Shown here: positions 24,042-31,174 of the stretch, piece after piece
Layout of the letters: every line of letters begins with the position of its first letter
How positions within the stretch are numbered: position 1 is the stretch's first letter
Assembly (NCBI GenBank): GCA_900541785.1
Contig: UQKY01000009.1
Span: 1 to 54,174, forward strand
DNA length: 54,174 nucleotides
Source of the DNA: an uncultured Collinsella sp.
GTDB lineage: Bacteria; Actinomycetota; Coriobacteriia; Coriobacteriales; Coriobacteriaceae
Direction: 5' to 3'
Program-made: the position numbers and the translations under genes
The notes under the pieces: generated by a model
Databases searched by the model: none
What the model was told of the DNA's origin: nothing
Seen by the model: only the letters and a program-made list of their open reading frames with translations

Positions 24042-24701
24042 CTACTCACCGAGCATGTCCTGGAGCTTGGCTGCCACGGCGTGGCCCAGGCTCTCGTGGC
24101 TTTCGGGCATCATGTGCAGATAATCGATATCGCCCGGCTCGGCAAACTCGGCGGCATTCAAAAAGTCGCAGCCAAACTGCTCGGCCACGTGCGCATAGTA
24201 TTCGGCAAAATGCTCCGAAGCCTCGACGGAGTGTTCGTCAAAGTCGGTCATGTACACATCGGTGATCTGCGGCTTAATCTTGATAGGAGCCATCAGCAGA
24301 ATGCGCGGACAAGGCGCGGCGTCGGTCCACGGAAACGCGCGGACGGCGCGAATCAGCGCCATGGCACCGCGGGCAATATCAGAAGCTGTCACGTTAAAGA
24401 CCGTCTTACAGTCGTTGGTGCCCAGCATGATCACAATGGCGTCCAGCGGCTTATGGGCCTCGAGCAGCATCGGAAGCGCGCGAATGCCGTTGAGGTTAGT
24501 GTCCAGATGGCACATATCGTCGCGCACCGTCGTGCGGCCGTTAAGCCCCTCCTCAATCACATGCCAGCCCTCGCCCAGGTCACGCTGCGCCACGCCGCAC
24601 CAGCGCACATCCTGCGCATAGCGCACCGCGGTGCCATCGCGCATACCAGCCGGATCATAGCCATAGGTATTGCTGTCACCAAAGCACAGAACGTTTTTCA
24701 T
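24042..24701 (-). CDS. SGNH/GDSL hydrolase
   Basis: A serine esterase or lipase-like hydrolase of 219 residues. Block I is VLCFGDSNTYGYDP (catalytic serine about residue 9), block III is IVIMLGTNDCK with the oxyanion asparagine, and block V is probably DIDYLHMMPESHESLG. In the last block a methionine-rich stretch separates the Asp and His that normally read DxxH. There is no signal peptide, so it acts in the cytoplasm; family members remove acyl or acetyl groups from small molecules or sugars. An AGGAAGGG site fixes the ATG at 24701 although the frame runs to 24797. Confidence 0.85.
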   Translation of the reverse strand: MKNVLCFGDSNTYGYDPAGMRDGTAVRYAQDVRWCGVAQRDLGEGWHVIEEGLNGRTTVRDDMCHLDTNLNGIRALPMLLEAHKPLDAIVIMLGTNDCKTVFNVTASDIARGAMALIRAVRAFPWTDAAPCPRILLMAPIKIKPQITDVYMTDFDEHSVEASEHFAEYYAHVAEQFGCDFLNAAEFAEPGDIDYLHMMPESHESLGHAVAAKLQDMLGE

Positions 24702-24717
24702 CGTAAGCCCTTCCTTT

Positions 24718-24753
24718 AGTAAAAAGCCGACGGGAGCAGCCCTCCCGCCGGCT
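24718..24753 (-). terminator. Intrinsic terminator of the TIGR02452 gene
   Basis: Minus-strand stem AGCCGGCGGGAG / CTCCCGTCGGCT with a five-base loop followed by TTTTTACT, 26 bases past the stop at 24779. Confidence 0.9.
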
Positions 24754-24778
24754 CGACCTATCTGTCGGCACGTACCGA

Positions 24779-25912
24779 TTACAGGTACTTGCGCCAATCG
24801 TCATCGTCCTCATCGTCCTCGGCGGCAGCCTGGGCCTGCTCGGCGGCGCGAGCAGCCGCAGCGCGTGCGGCAACCTGGGCATAGGACTCCTCGTTACGCT
24901 CGGGGAAGCTTGCCAGCACGTGCTCGAACTTGGCGAAGTCCTCATCCCAGCGCGTAGAAGGCACGGCAAAGAACACCTGCTTGACCTTAAAGTCGCCCGA
25001 TGCGAGCTCCTCGCGGAAGAGCTCTGCCACGACCTCGGCGTCAAAGCCGTTGTTGTCGCAGCCCCAAGCACCCAGTACGAGCTTCTCGCGACCCAGCTCG
25101 TCGCAGATGGCAAGCACAAAGCGGATGCGATCGCGCAGAGCGTCGAGCAAGGCATCGTCGCTCACGCGATACTCCTGGCGAGCACGCTTGGCGTTGGGCG
25201 CGGCGGCCACGATTACGTCGGCATAGGCGTGCACATGGTTGCGATCGAAGCGCACGGCGGGCACCACCAGCGCACGGTTGCGGTACAGCTCGCAGTTGAT
25301 GTTGCGGCGACGGTTCTCACCGTACCACTTACGCTGCTTGTCGAGTACGTTGTACAGATACGAATCTGCGCAGAGCGTCGCCTCCTGGCCCAGGTAGCCC
25401 TGGATATAGCCGCCGCCCGGATTGGTAAACGAGGCAAAGGCAAGCACGGCCATATCGCAGAACTGCGCATAGCCGCGGCCGTTATCGAGGATTGCCTGCG
25501 TGGCGGAGGCATCAAGCACAGTGACCTCGGGCAGGGCCGGAGCAGCCTCCTCCGCGGGCGCGGACTCAGCCTCGTCGGCCAACTCGGTGGACTCGAGCGC
25601 CACCTCGGGCTCGACCGCGGTCTCCACCTCGGCAGCCTCTACCTCGGCAGCGTCAGCCTCCACAACCTCCGCAGCCTGCTCCTCAGCAGCCGCCGCCTTC
25701 TGGGCCTTGGCCTTCATCGCCGCGACAAAACCGGCAGGCATACCATCGAACTCGCGCACGCCGGCAAGCGAACGCTCGATGTCCTTGGCGCAGGCCTCGG
25801 ACACAGCCGCCACATGGCGCTCGGCGGCCTTGGCACGCGCCTCGCGCTTGGGATTGGGCTGACCCGCTCGGTTAGACCTGCGGTTACGGTTCCTGTTGTC
25901 GACATCTGCCAT
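24779..25912 (-). CDS. TIGR02452 family, microbial PARG-like macrodomain protein
   Basis: Related to bacterial poly(ADP-ribose) glycohydrolases, which remove ADP-ribose chains from proteins. The 377 residues comprise a basic N-terminal helical part (1-65), an acidic low-complexity insert rich in Ala, Glu and Val (about 72-128), the macrodomain (about 130-345) and an acidic tail. The signature is visible at GGG166-168 followed seven residues later by Q176-E177-A178. In characterised enzymes this reads QEE and the second Glu is catalytic, so this protein may lack glycohydrolase activity or use another residue. The long acidic insert is also unusual. GGAAAGG lies before the ATG. Neighbours (SGNH hydrolase, Bax inhibitor) give no clear partner. 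Confidence 0.82.
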   Translation of the reverse strand: MADVDNRNRNRRSNRAGQPNPKREARAKAAERHVAAVSEACAKDIERSLAGVREFDGMPAGFVAAMKAKAQKAAAAEEQAAEVVEADAAEVEAAEVETAVEPEVALESTELADEAESAPAEEAAPALPEVTVLDASATQAILDNGRGYAQFCDMAVLAFASFTNPGGGYIQGYLGQEATLCADSYLYNVLDKQRKWYGENRRRNINCELYRNRALVVPAVRFDRNHVHAYADVIVAAAPNAKRARQEYRVSDDALLDALRDRIRFVLAICDELGREKLVLGAWGCDNNGFDAEVVAELFREELASGDFKVKQVFFAVPSTRWDEDFAKFEHVLASFPERNEESYAQVAARAAAARAAEQAQAAAEDDEDDDDWRKYL

Positions 25913-25978
25913 ACGTGGCCACCTTTCCTGTCGCTGCCGCTATCGGCTTTTTCCCATCCATGATACCCCGCCGCGCAC

Positions 25979-26008
25979 AAAAAAGACGGCCCCGAAGGAC
26001 CGCCTTTC
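25979..26008 (-). terminator. Intrinsic terminator of the Bax-inhibitor gene
   Basis: On the minus strand GGCGGTCC pairs with GGGCCGTC around a TTCG tetraloop and is followed by TTTTTT. It lies 42 bases past the stop at 26051. Confidence 0.88.
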
Positions 26009-26050
26009 GCATCGATTTGCACGCACGGCAAGCACCGCCGCAATTCGCCA

Positions 26051-26746
26051 CTAGTCGCGACGACCGAGAATGTTCAGGATGCGCAGGAACACGTTGATGA
26101 TGTCCACGAACAGGTTGGACGCCATGAGCACCGCATTGGGCAGCGTAGGTGGCACCGTCGTGGCAACATAGGTGTCGTAGCCAATAAACCCGGCGAACAC
26201 CACGATCACGATCAGGTCGGTGATGGACTGCGAGACGCCCATAAACATCAGCACGATCTCGACCAGAACAGTGGCGAGCAGAATGCCAAAACCGATGCCA
26301 TATACGCGCTGGAAAAACTTGGGGAACGTCACGCCCAAGGCGCCAAAGACAAAGGTGATGGCGGCCGTGGCGATAAAAGCGGTGTTGATGGTGGGCAGGT
26401 CGTAGTTGGCAAGGCCAAACGACGCGGTCAGGCCAAAGGTGCTCGCAAAGATCACGTAACCCACGAGCGACAGGCCCACGGACTGCTTGCTGGCGGCAGC
26501 AGACATCATGACGATGCCGACAATAGTCAGGATAAACGAGCCAAAGACCAGTGGCAGGGCGGCCCCGCTCATCATCATGCGGGCAAACGCCATGGTGCTC
26601 GTAAAGTAAGCACCGGCGCCCATGGCGCAAAGGCCCAAGAAGATGAGGGCAGACATGGCAAGATTGTACGCGCGCGGCGACATCTCCTTGGCGCGACTTG
26701 CGCCGGTCTCGATGGGGCCGTTCTGATAGCCCTGGATATCGTTCAT
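26051..26746 (-). CDS. Bax inhibitor-1/YccA family membrane protein
   Basis: An integral membrane protein of 231 residues with seven hydrophobic segments, starting after a polar N-terminus of about 30 residues. The family block GFIGYDTYV in segment six and the final FVDIINVFLRILNILGRRD identify it as BI-1/YbhL/YccA. Bacterial relatives act as pH-sensitive calcium leak channels (BsYetJ) or modulate FtsH protease (YccA); which applies here is unknown. AAAGGA lies eight bases before the ATG. Confidence 0.9.
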   Translation of the reverse strand: MNDIQGYQNGPIETGASRAKEMSPRAYNLAMSALIFLGLCAMGAGAYFTSTMAFARMMMSGAALPLVFGSFILTIVGIVMMSAAASKQSVGLSLVGYVIFASTFGLTASFGLANYDLPTINTAFIATAAITFVFGALGVTFPKFFQRVYGIGFGILLATVLVEIVLMFMGVSQSITDLIVIVVFAGFIGYDTYVATTVPPTLPNAVLMASNLFVDIINVFLRILNILGRRD

Positions 26747-26824
26747 ACTTCGTCCTTTCAAAAAGCGCACGACAGCGCCGTAGGTGACAAGATTCCTGCC
26801 ATTGTACCCGAATGCCGCACGTCC

Positions 26825-27163
26825 TTACCTACGGCGCTCGCCCTCAAGCGTACGATCAAAGGCCCAGACCCACCAACGCATCACGTGCGCTTGCGAGCCG
26901 TCCGCCCGCTCGCGCGTCTGGTCCTCCAGATACAACTCGGTCGCGTGCCCGCCAAAACGCACCTTATATGTTGCCGTACGGATGCCGTGGACCATCAGGC
27001 CAAACCCGGTGGTCGAGATAATTTCGTCGATCGTAAAACAACGGCCGTCGACCCAACAGACGGTGACCGGCACGACCTGTCCGCCCGCGAGGATGCGAGC
27101 CACGACGTCCACATACTGCTTGTGCACGCGCCGAGTTTTGCCGTCTGTCTGTCGATATTCCAT
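26825..27163 (-). CDS. Hypothetical protein, 112 residues
   Basis: I do not recognise this protein. It is compact, beta-rich in appearance (VVPVTVCWVDGRCFTIDEI, TATYKVRFGGHATELYLED) and ends in a basic tail after a tryptophan-rich MRWWVWAF stretch. No membrane segment or signal peptide is seen. The N-terminal part (MEYRQTDGKTRRVHKQYVDV) is basic, so nucleic-acid binding is possible but only a guess. An AGGGGGC site precedes this ATG; the frame continues upstream to 27250 without a better start. It stands 79 bases upstream of the Bax-inhibitor start on the same strand and may be co-transcribed with it. Confidence 0.65.
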   Translation of the reverse strand: MEYRQTDGKTRRVHKQYVDVVARILAGGQVVPVTVCWVDGRCFTIDEIISTTGFGLMVHGIRTATYKVRFGGHATELYLEDQTRERADGSQAHVMRWWVWAFDRTLEGERRR

Positions 27164-27413
27164 GCCCCCTATTATCGAACGCGTGTTTGCATGTTGTAAA
27201 GCGAACAGACTGTGGTTTTGGGGTGTTGGGGCGCGCACGCGTGTCCTCATGGCGTGTTAGCAAAAAGAATACCCGCGGTCAACAGGGCTAATATTCAATT
27301 TTAGTGCCAAAAAATTCACTTCTCCCATCAGAACTCGGTAAAGAAACCCATAGGAGGTGATACGATTTATCATGTTTTTGTAACGTGTCTGCAAACTTCG
27401 AGAAAGCCCATAT

Positions 27414-28463
27414 ATGGACGTAACGTTCTCAACCTTCCTCGGCCAAATTGTGTCGAACCCAGTCCTTGCCGTCACCGTGATTCTCGCGCTCGGCGCCATC
27501 TTCGTCAACGGATGGACCGACGCGCCCAACGCCATCGCGACCTGCGTCACTACGCGTTGCATGCCCGCCCGCGCCGCCATTCTCATGAGCGCCGCATTCA
27601 ACTTCTTGGGCGTGCTCATCATGACGCACTTTAACGCGAGCGTCGCCAACACCATCTCACATATCGTCGACTTTGGCGGAAACAGCACCATGGCGCTTGC
27701 CTGCCTGTGCGCGGCGCTGTTCTCCATCGTCGTCTACGGTGCCACGGCATCGCGTTTTGGTATCCCCACCTCGCAAAGCCACAGCCTTATCGCCGGCCTG
27801 ACCGGTGCCGCTATCGCCCTCGGCGGCGCGAACAGCGTCAACGTCCACGAGTGGATGAAGGTCATCTACGGCCTGGCGCTCTCCATCGGCTTGGGCTTTG
27901 TCATGGGCTGGATCCTGTGCAAACTCGTCTCGATTCTGTTTGCCGCCGCCAATAGGCGACGTGCCAATGTCTTCTTTAAATACGCTCAGATCGCGAGTGC
28001 CGCGGCCATGAGCTTTATGCATGGCGCGCAGGATGGACAGAAGTTCATCGGCGTGCTCTTTTTAGGCGTGGCCTTCGCCAACGGCCAGACGAGCGTCGGC
28101 GATGCCGGCATCCCCATCTGGATTATGCTGCTGTGCTCGGCCACCATGGGCATCGGCACCAGCGTGGGCGGCGAGCGCATCATCAAGTCCGTCGGCCAGA
28201 GCATGGTCAAGCTCGAGAAGTATCAGGGATTCTCCGCCGACCTCGCGGGCGCCGCGAATCTGCTGCTTGCCACCCTTACCGGTATCCCCGTGTCCTCCAC
28301 CCACATCAAGACCTGCGCCATCATGGGCGTCGGTGCCGTCAAGCGCCTTTCGGCCATCAACTTCGGCGTGGTCAAGGACATGATGTTCACCTGGTTCTTC
28401 ACCTTCCCCGCCTGCGGACTCATCAGCTTTGTCATGGCCAAGCTGTTCATGATGTTCATCTAG
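27414..28463 (+). CDS. PiT-family inorganic phosphate transporter
   Basis: Low-affinity phosphate (or metal-phosphate) symporter in the membrane, 349 residues and about ten hydrophobic segments. Both PiT signature repeats are visible: GWTDAPNAIATCV near residue 33 and a second half with AQDGQKFIGVL and GIPVSSTHIKTCAIMG; the GIPTSQSHSLIAGLTG stretch is the matching motif in the first half. The DUF47 gene 67 bases downstream is its usual partner. The 250 bases upstream carry an isolated AGGAGGTGAT (27352-27361) not attached to a gene and otherwise only promoter-type sequence. Confidence 0.93.
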   Translation: MDVTFSTFLGQIVSNPVLAVTVILALGAIFVNGWTDAPNAIATCVTTRCMPARAAILMSAAFNFLGVLIMTHFNASVANTISHIVDFGGNSTMALACLCAALFSIVVYGATASRFGIPTSQSHSLIAGLTGAAIALGGANSVNVHEWMKVIYGLALSIGLGFVMGWILCKLVSILFAAANRRRANVFFKYAQIASAAAMSFMHGAQDGQKFIGVLFLGVAFANGQTSVGDAGIPIWIMLLCSATMGIGTSVGGERIIKSVGQSMVKLEKYQGFSADLAGAANLLLATLTGIPVSSTHIKTCAIMGVGAVKRLSAINFGVVKDMMFTWFFTFPACGLISFVMAKLFMMFI

Positions 28464-28530
28464 TCAAACCGAGCGTCCATCCGGACCGTAATACCTCGCC
28501 CACCCGACTTCGCCTCGAAAGGACCCACTC

Positions 28531-29154
28531 ATGGCAAAGAAACCCGATTCGTTCTACTTCGACAACTACGTCGCCTGCGCCGACCTTGCCGTCCAGGCCG
28601 CTGAGCTGCTCACCAAGATTTTCGAGAACTTCGATCCCGCAAGGATTCACGATATGCTCAACAAGATGCACGCGATCGAGCATGCGGCCGATAAGAAGCA
28701 CCATGAGCTTGAGGACGCTCTGCTCACGGCCTTTATCACCCCGCTTGAGCGCGAGGACCTGGACCTGATGAGCTGCTCGCTCGACACCGTGCTCGACCGT
28801 ATCGAGGGCGTCGTGCAGCGCGTCTACTTCACCAACATCCAGAGCATCCATCCCGATGCCATCGTGATCGCCCACAAGGTGACCGACGCCTGCCGCGCCA
28901 TGAAGGACCTGATGGTCGAGCTGCCCAACTACCGCAAGTCCAAGACCCTGCGCGAACTCGTCATCCAGATCAACACGATCGAGTCCGAGGCCGACGAGCT
29001 CTACATCAACGCTATGCGCAACCTGCACGTCAACGGCAAGGACCCGCTCGAGGTCATCGCCTGGCGTGACGTTTACGCCTTCCTGGAGTACTGCGCTGAC
29101 TGCTGTGAGAATGTGGCCGATGTCGTGGATTCGATTGTCATGAAGAACAGTTAA
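28531..29154 (+). CDS. DUF47 (PhoU-like) PiT accessory protein
   Basis: An all-helical cytoplasmic protein of 207 residues in the UPF0111/DUF47 family, distantly related to PhoU. Such genes sit beside pit genes and their proteins regulate or are required for PiT transport. Visible family features are an N-terminal helix ending in DNYVACADLAVQAAELL, the metal-type stretch EHAADKKHHELEDALLTAF, and LEREDLDLMSCSLDTVLDRIEGV. AAAGGA lies about eight bases before the ATG. It is co-directional with pit and ends at the long inverted repeat 29175-29258. Confidence 0.9.
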   Translation: MAKKPDSFYFDNYVACADLAVQAAELLTKIFENFDPARIHDMLNKMHAIEHAADKKHHELEDALLTAFITPLEREDLDLMSCSLDTVLDRIEGVVQRVYFTNIQSIHPDAIVIAHKVTDACRAMKDLMVELPNYRKSKTLRELVIQINTIESEADELYINAMRNLHVNGKDPLEVIAWRDVYAFLEYCADCCENVADVVDSIVMKNS

Positions 29155-29174
29155 TTAGCGGTACGCATCCCACC

Positions 29175-29258
29175 GGCGAAGGCCCGGCACCGATTTGCTT
29201 TCTCACTCCGGCTGCACGGCAGAGTCGTTCGAAAGTAAATAGGTGTCGGGCCTTCGCC
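29175..29258. repeat. Long inverted repeat with 28-bp arms
   Basis: Arms 29175-29202 (GGCGAAGGCCCGGCACCG...) and 29231-29258 (...GTGTCGGGCCTTCGCC) are complementary over 28 bases with a few mismatches or G-T pairs, around a 28-base interior. The flanks GGTACG (29159) and CGTACC (29261) extend the symmetry. It follows the DUF47 gene and precedes the T/G-rich tract. Confidence 0.8.
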
Positions 29259-29267
29259 TTACGTACC

Positions 29268-29436
29268 ACCATTGGAACTTTGGCTGATAGTTTTAGCGCA
29301 ATGGGGGTTTGACTGAAGGGACCTTTGGTACCCGTTCGGATACTTTGGCCCTTGATGAGCGTTTGGCTGATTGCTGCTTTGGGTACTCTTTGGGTTACTT
29401 TGGGTTTGTTTGATTTTTAATTGTAGGAGGGCTTGT
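29268..29436 (+). other. T/G-rich tract with repeated ACTTTGG
   Basis: A non-coding stretch of strong plus-strand G+T bias with ACTTTGG at 29276, 29339 and 29394 and variants (CCTTTGGTACC, GCTTTGGGTACTCTTTGGG). The same words occur at 15316-15395, also beside a long inverted repeat. It contains the nitroreductase ribosome site at its end; no clear promoter could be chosen. Confidence 0.5.
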
Positions 29437-29967
29437 ATGTCTTATTTGGATCTGGCTCGGTCTCGGTATTCTTGTCGTTTGTTTGAGGACCGTCCTGTGG
29501 AGCAGGCTGTGGTGGATGCCATTGTTGAGGCTGGGCGTATTGCTCCTTCTGCTTGTAATAATCATCCAACCCGCGTGATGGTGCTTGATACTCCGGAGCT
29601 TCTGGAGAAGGCTGCTGCTTGTCAGCCTCGATTTGCTCGTGATGGGTCTATCTTTGGGGCTCCGCTTATCTTTCTTATCTGCAGCGTTACCGACGATGCT
29701 TGGGTGCGCCCTTATGACCAGATGAACTCCAGTGCCATCGACACCTCGATTGTTTGCGATCAGATGATGATGGAGGCCGAGGAGCAGGGCCTGGGTACGT
29801 GTTGGGTGTGCCATTTTAAGCCCGAGGTGGCCTGTGAGCAGTTCAGCCTGCCCGAGGGCATCTATCCCTATCACATGCTCGTCTGCGGCCATCCTGCCGA
29901 CCATATCGCCGACCCCGAGCAACGCGAGGCCCGTACCATTCCCCTCCCCGACTTCCTCCTCAAGTAG
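29437..29967 (+). CDS. Nitroreductase family protein
   Basis: FMN-dependent NAD(P)H oxidoreductase of 176 residues, likely cytoplasmic and dimeric. The N-terminal SRYSCRLFEDRPV binds the FMN phosphate, GRIAPSACNNHPTRV is the second conserved block, and GLGTCWVCHF is the third. The substrate could be quinones, nitro compounds or a flavin. AGGAGGG lies six bases before the ATG at 29437. Codon use is odd: roughly the first 85 codons prefer T in third positions (TCT, GCT, CGT, CTT), then use shifts to the C/G-ending pattern of the rest of the window. The stop codon lies inside an inverted repeat. Confidence 0.9.
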   Translation: MSYLDLARSRYSCRLFEDRPVEQAVVDAIVEAGRIAPSACNNHPTRVMVLDTPELLEKAAACQPRFARDGSIFGAPLIFLICSVTDDAWVRPYDQMNSSAIDTSIVCDQMMMEAEEQGLGTCWVCHFKPEVACEQFSLPEGIYPYHMLVCGHPADHIADPEQREARTIPLPDFLLK

Positions 29968-29993
29968 ATTTTTAGTACATGCCTTAAATCTAC
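29964..29993. repeat. GTAGATTT inverted repeat, copy B
   Basis: GTAGATTT (29964-29971, containing the TAG stop of the nitroreductase) faces AAATCTAC (29986-29993) across 14 bases, matching the element at 9667-9698. Confidence 0.6.
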
Positions 29994-30012
29994 CTTTGAC
30001 CGCTCACCGGTT

Positions 30013-30056
30013 CGCCGAGTTCTGTGCCCTCAAACGCAGGACTCGGCGTTTTGTTT
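30013..30056 (+). terminator. Intrinsic terminator of the nitroreductase gene
   Basis: CGCCGAGTTCTG pairs with CAGGACTCGGCG (one G-T) around a 12-base loop and is followed by TTTTGTTTTG. Confidence 0.9.
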
Positions 30057-30076
30057 TGCAGACTGCATACAGCCAC

Positions 30077-30106
30077 AAAAAAGGACCCGCAAGCTGCGGG
30101 CCCTTT
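30077..30106 (-). terminator. Intrinsic terminator of divIVA
   Basis: Minus-strand GGGCCCGC / GCGGGTCC stem with a five-base loop, followed by TTTTTTG, 26 bases past the divIVA stop. It ends the yggS-sepF-yggT-divIVA unit. Confidence 0.9.
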
Positions 30107-30131
30107 CTAGGCGCTACATGATAGCTGGATA

Positions 30132-30809
30132 TTAGTCCAGGTCGTCGGCGGCGAAGTTGTCGATCGGTGCGAAGGGATCGGCAACGGGGATAACCGGCTC
30201 GGCGACGGGCAGCGGCTCGGCAGCAGGAACGGTCACAGCCGGAGAAGCGGCGGAACCAACCGGCGTGGAGGCCATGAGATCGGACGGGAAGGAGTTCTGA
30301 GCATCGTCCATGAAGTGCTGGATGAGCTTGAGGTACTCGGCCTTGAACTCCTCACGGGAAGCCTTAAGACGGTCGATCTCCTCAAGCTCGGCCTGCTTCT
30401 CAGTCAGGGCCTGGCGGATGACCTCGCGGGCCTTGGCGTCGGCCTCGTTGCGGATGCGGTCGGCGTTCTCGTTGGCGTCGTTGACAATGCCCTCGGCGGT
30501 CTGCTGGGCAGCAATCAGAGCAGCGGAGATCTGGCGCTCCTGAGCGGAGAAGTCGGGTGCGGGAGCGGCGACGGGCGCGGCAGGGACGGCCTGAGCGGCA
30601 GCATCCTGAGCCTGAGCGAGCTGGGCCTGCGTATCGGCGAGCTGCTGCTCGGTGGCGGTCAGACGACCCTTAAGATCGACAATCTTGGCGAGCATGGCGT
30701 CGACCTCAGAGGACAGGGTCTCCAGGAAGACGTCGACCTCGGCGGGATCGTAGCCGCGCTTGGCCTCAGAGAAGGTCTGAGCCTGAATGTCAGCAGGGGT
30801 AATAGCCAT
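30132..30809 (-). CDS. divIVA: DivIVA domain protein (Wag31-like)
   Basis: Coiled-coil scaffold that collects at curved membranes such as poles and septa and, in actinobacteria, guides wall growth. The 225 residues start with the DivIVA lipid-binding domain (MAITPADIQAQTFSEAKRGYDPAEVDVFLETL), continue with a coiled coil (about 37-65), an Ala/Pro linker, a second long coiled coil (about 87-165) and a disordered Pro/Ala/Val tail. AAAGGAG lies eight bases before the ATG. It is the last gene of the yggS-sepF-yggT-divIVA set, and ylmH, often found just before divIVA in Firmicutes, is missing. Confidence 0.92.
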   Translation of the reverse strand: MAITPADIQAQTFSEAKRGYDPAEVDVFLETLSSEVDAMLAKIVDLKGRLTATEQQLADTQAQLAQAQDAAAQAVPAAPVAAPAPDFSAQERQISAALIAAQQTAEGIVNDANENADRIRNEADAKAREVIRQALTEKQAELEEIDRLKASREEFKAEYLKLIQHFMDDAQNSFPSDLMASTPVGSAASPAVTVPAAEPLPVAEPVIPVADPFAPIDNFAADDLD

Positions 30810-30871
30810 AACAAGTTCTCCTTTATCTTCGCCTTGGCGCTGTGCGCCCGACGTGAATTACTAAGCCAGTT

Positions 30872-31153
30872 TTATATGAGTATACCTATAAGAAGTTGCA
30901 GAACCAGCTTCTGCACCAACTGCAACGCAATAATCGCAACGACCGGTGAAAAATCGACGCCGCCCATGGGCGGGATAAACCGGCGGAACAAATTGAGCCA
31001 CGGGCCGCACACGCTATCGAGAACGGCCGCGATATCCTGTAGCAATCCGCCCTGCTTCATAGGGATCCACGTCATAAGGCAGTAGACCACGATGAGCGTG
31101 GAGTAAAAGTTGAACAGCGTATTGACCAGCTGGACAATGGTGTAGATGTTGAT
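30872..31153 (-). CDS. YggT/YlmG family membrane protein
   Basis: A small membrane protein of about 93 residues with two hydrophobic segments around the family core (MTWIPMKQGG, then PWLNLFRRFIPPMGGVDFSPVVAIIAL). YggT/YlmG proteins are linked to division and to protein insertion, and the gene usually lies next to sepF. The start is unusual: after the sepF stop (31175) there is no ATG, GTG, TTG or CTG codon in frame before the first hydrophobic segment. GAGGAG (31160-31165) is followed six bases later by ATC (31153) and directly by ATT (31159). The first canonical start, GTG at 31090, would remove most of membrane segment 1. I therefore place the start at ATC 31153, with ATT 31159 as alternative. 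Confidence 0.75.
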   Translation of the reverse strand: MNIYTIVQLVNTLFNFYSTLIVVYCLMTWIPMKQGGLLQDIAAVLDSVCGPWLNLFRRFIPPMGGVDFSPVVAIIALQLVQKLVLQLLIGILI

Positions 31154-31174
31154 GAGAATCTCCTCGTCTTGTCT

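Noticed and set aside
27352..27383. Perfect ribosome-site sequence AGGAGGTGAT followed by a 3-codon frame (ATG TTT TTG TAA)
   Set aside because: The ATG is 14 bases from the site core and the frame is too short to support a leader peptide without conservation data.
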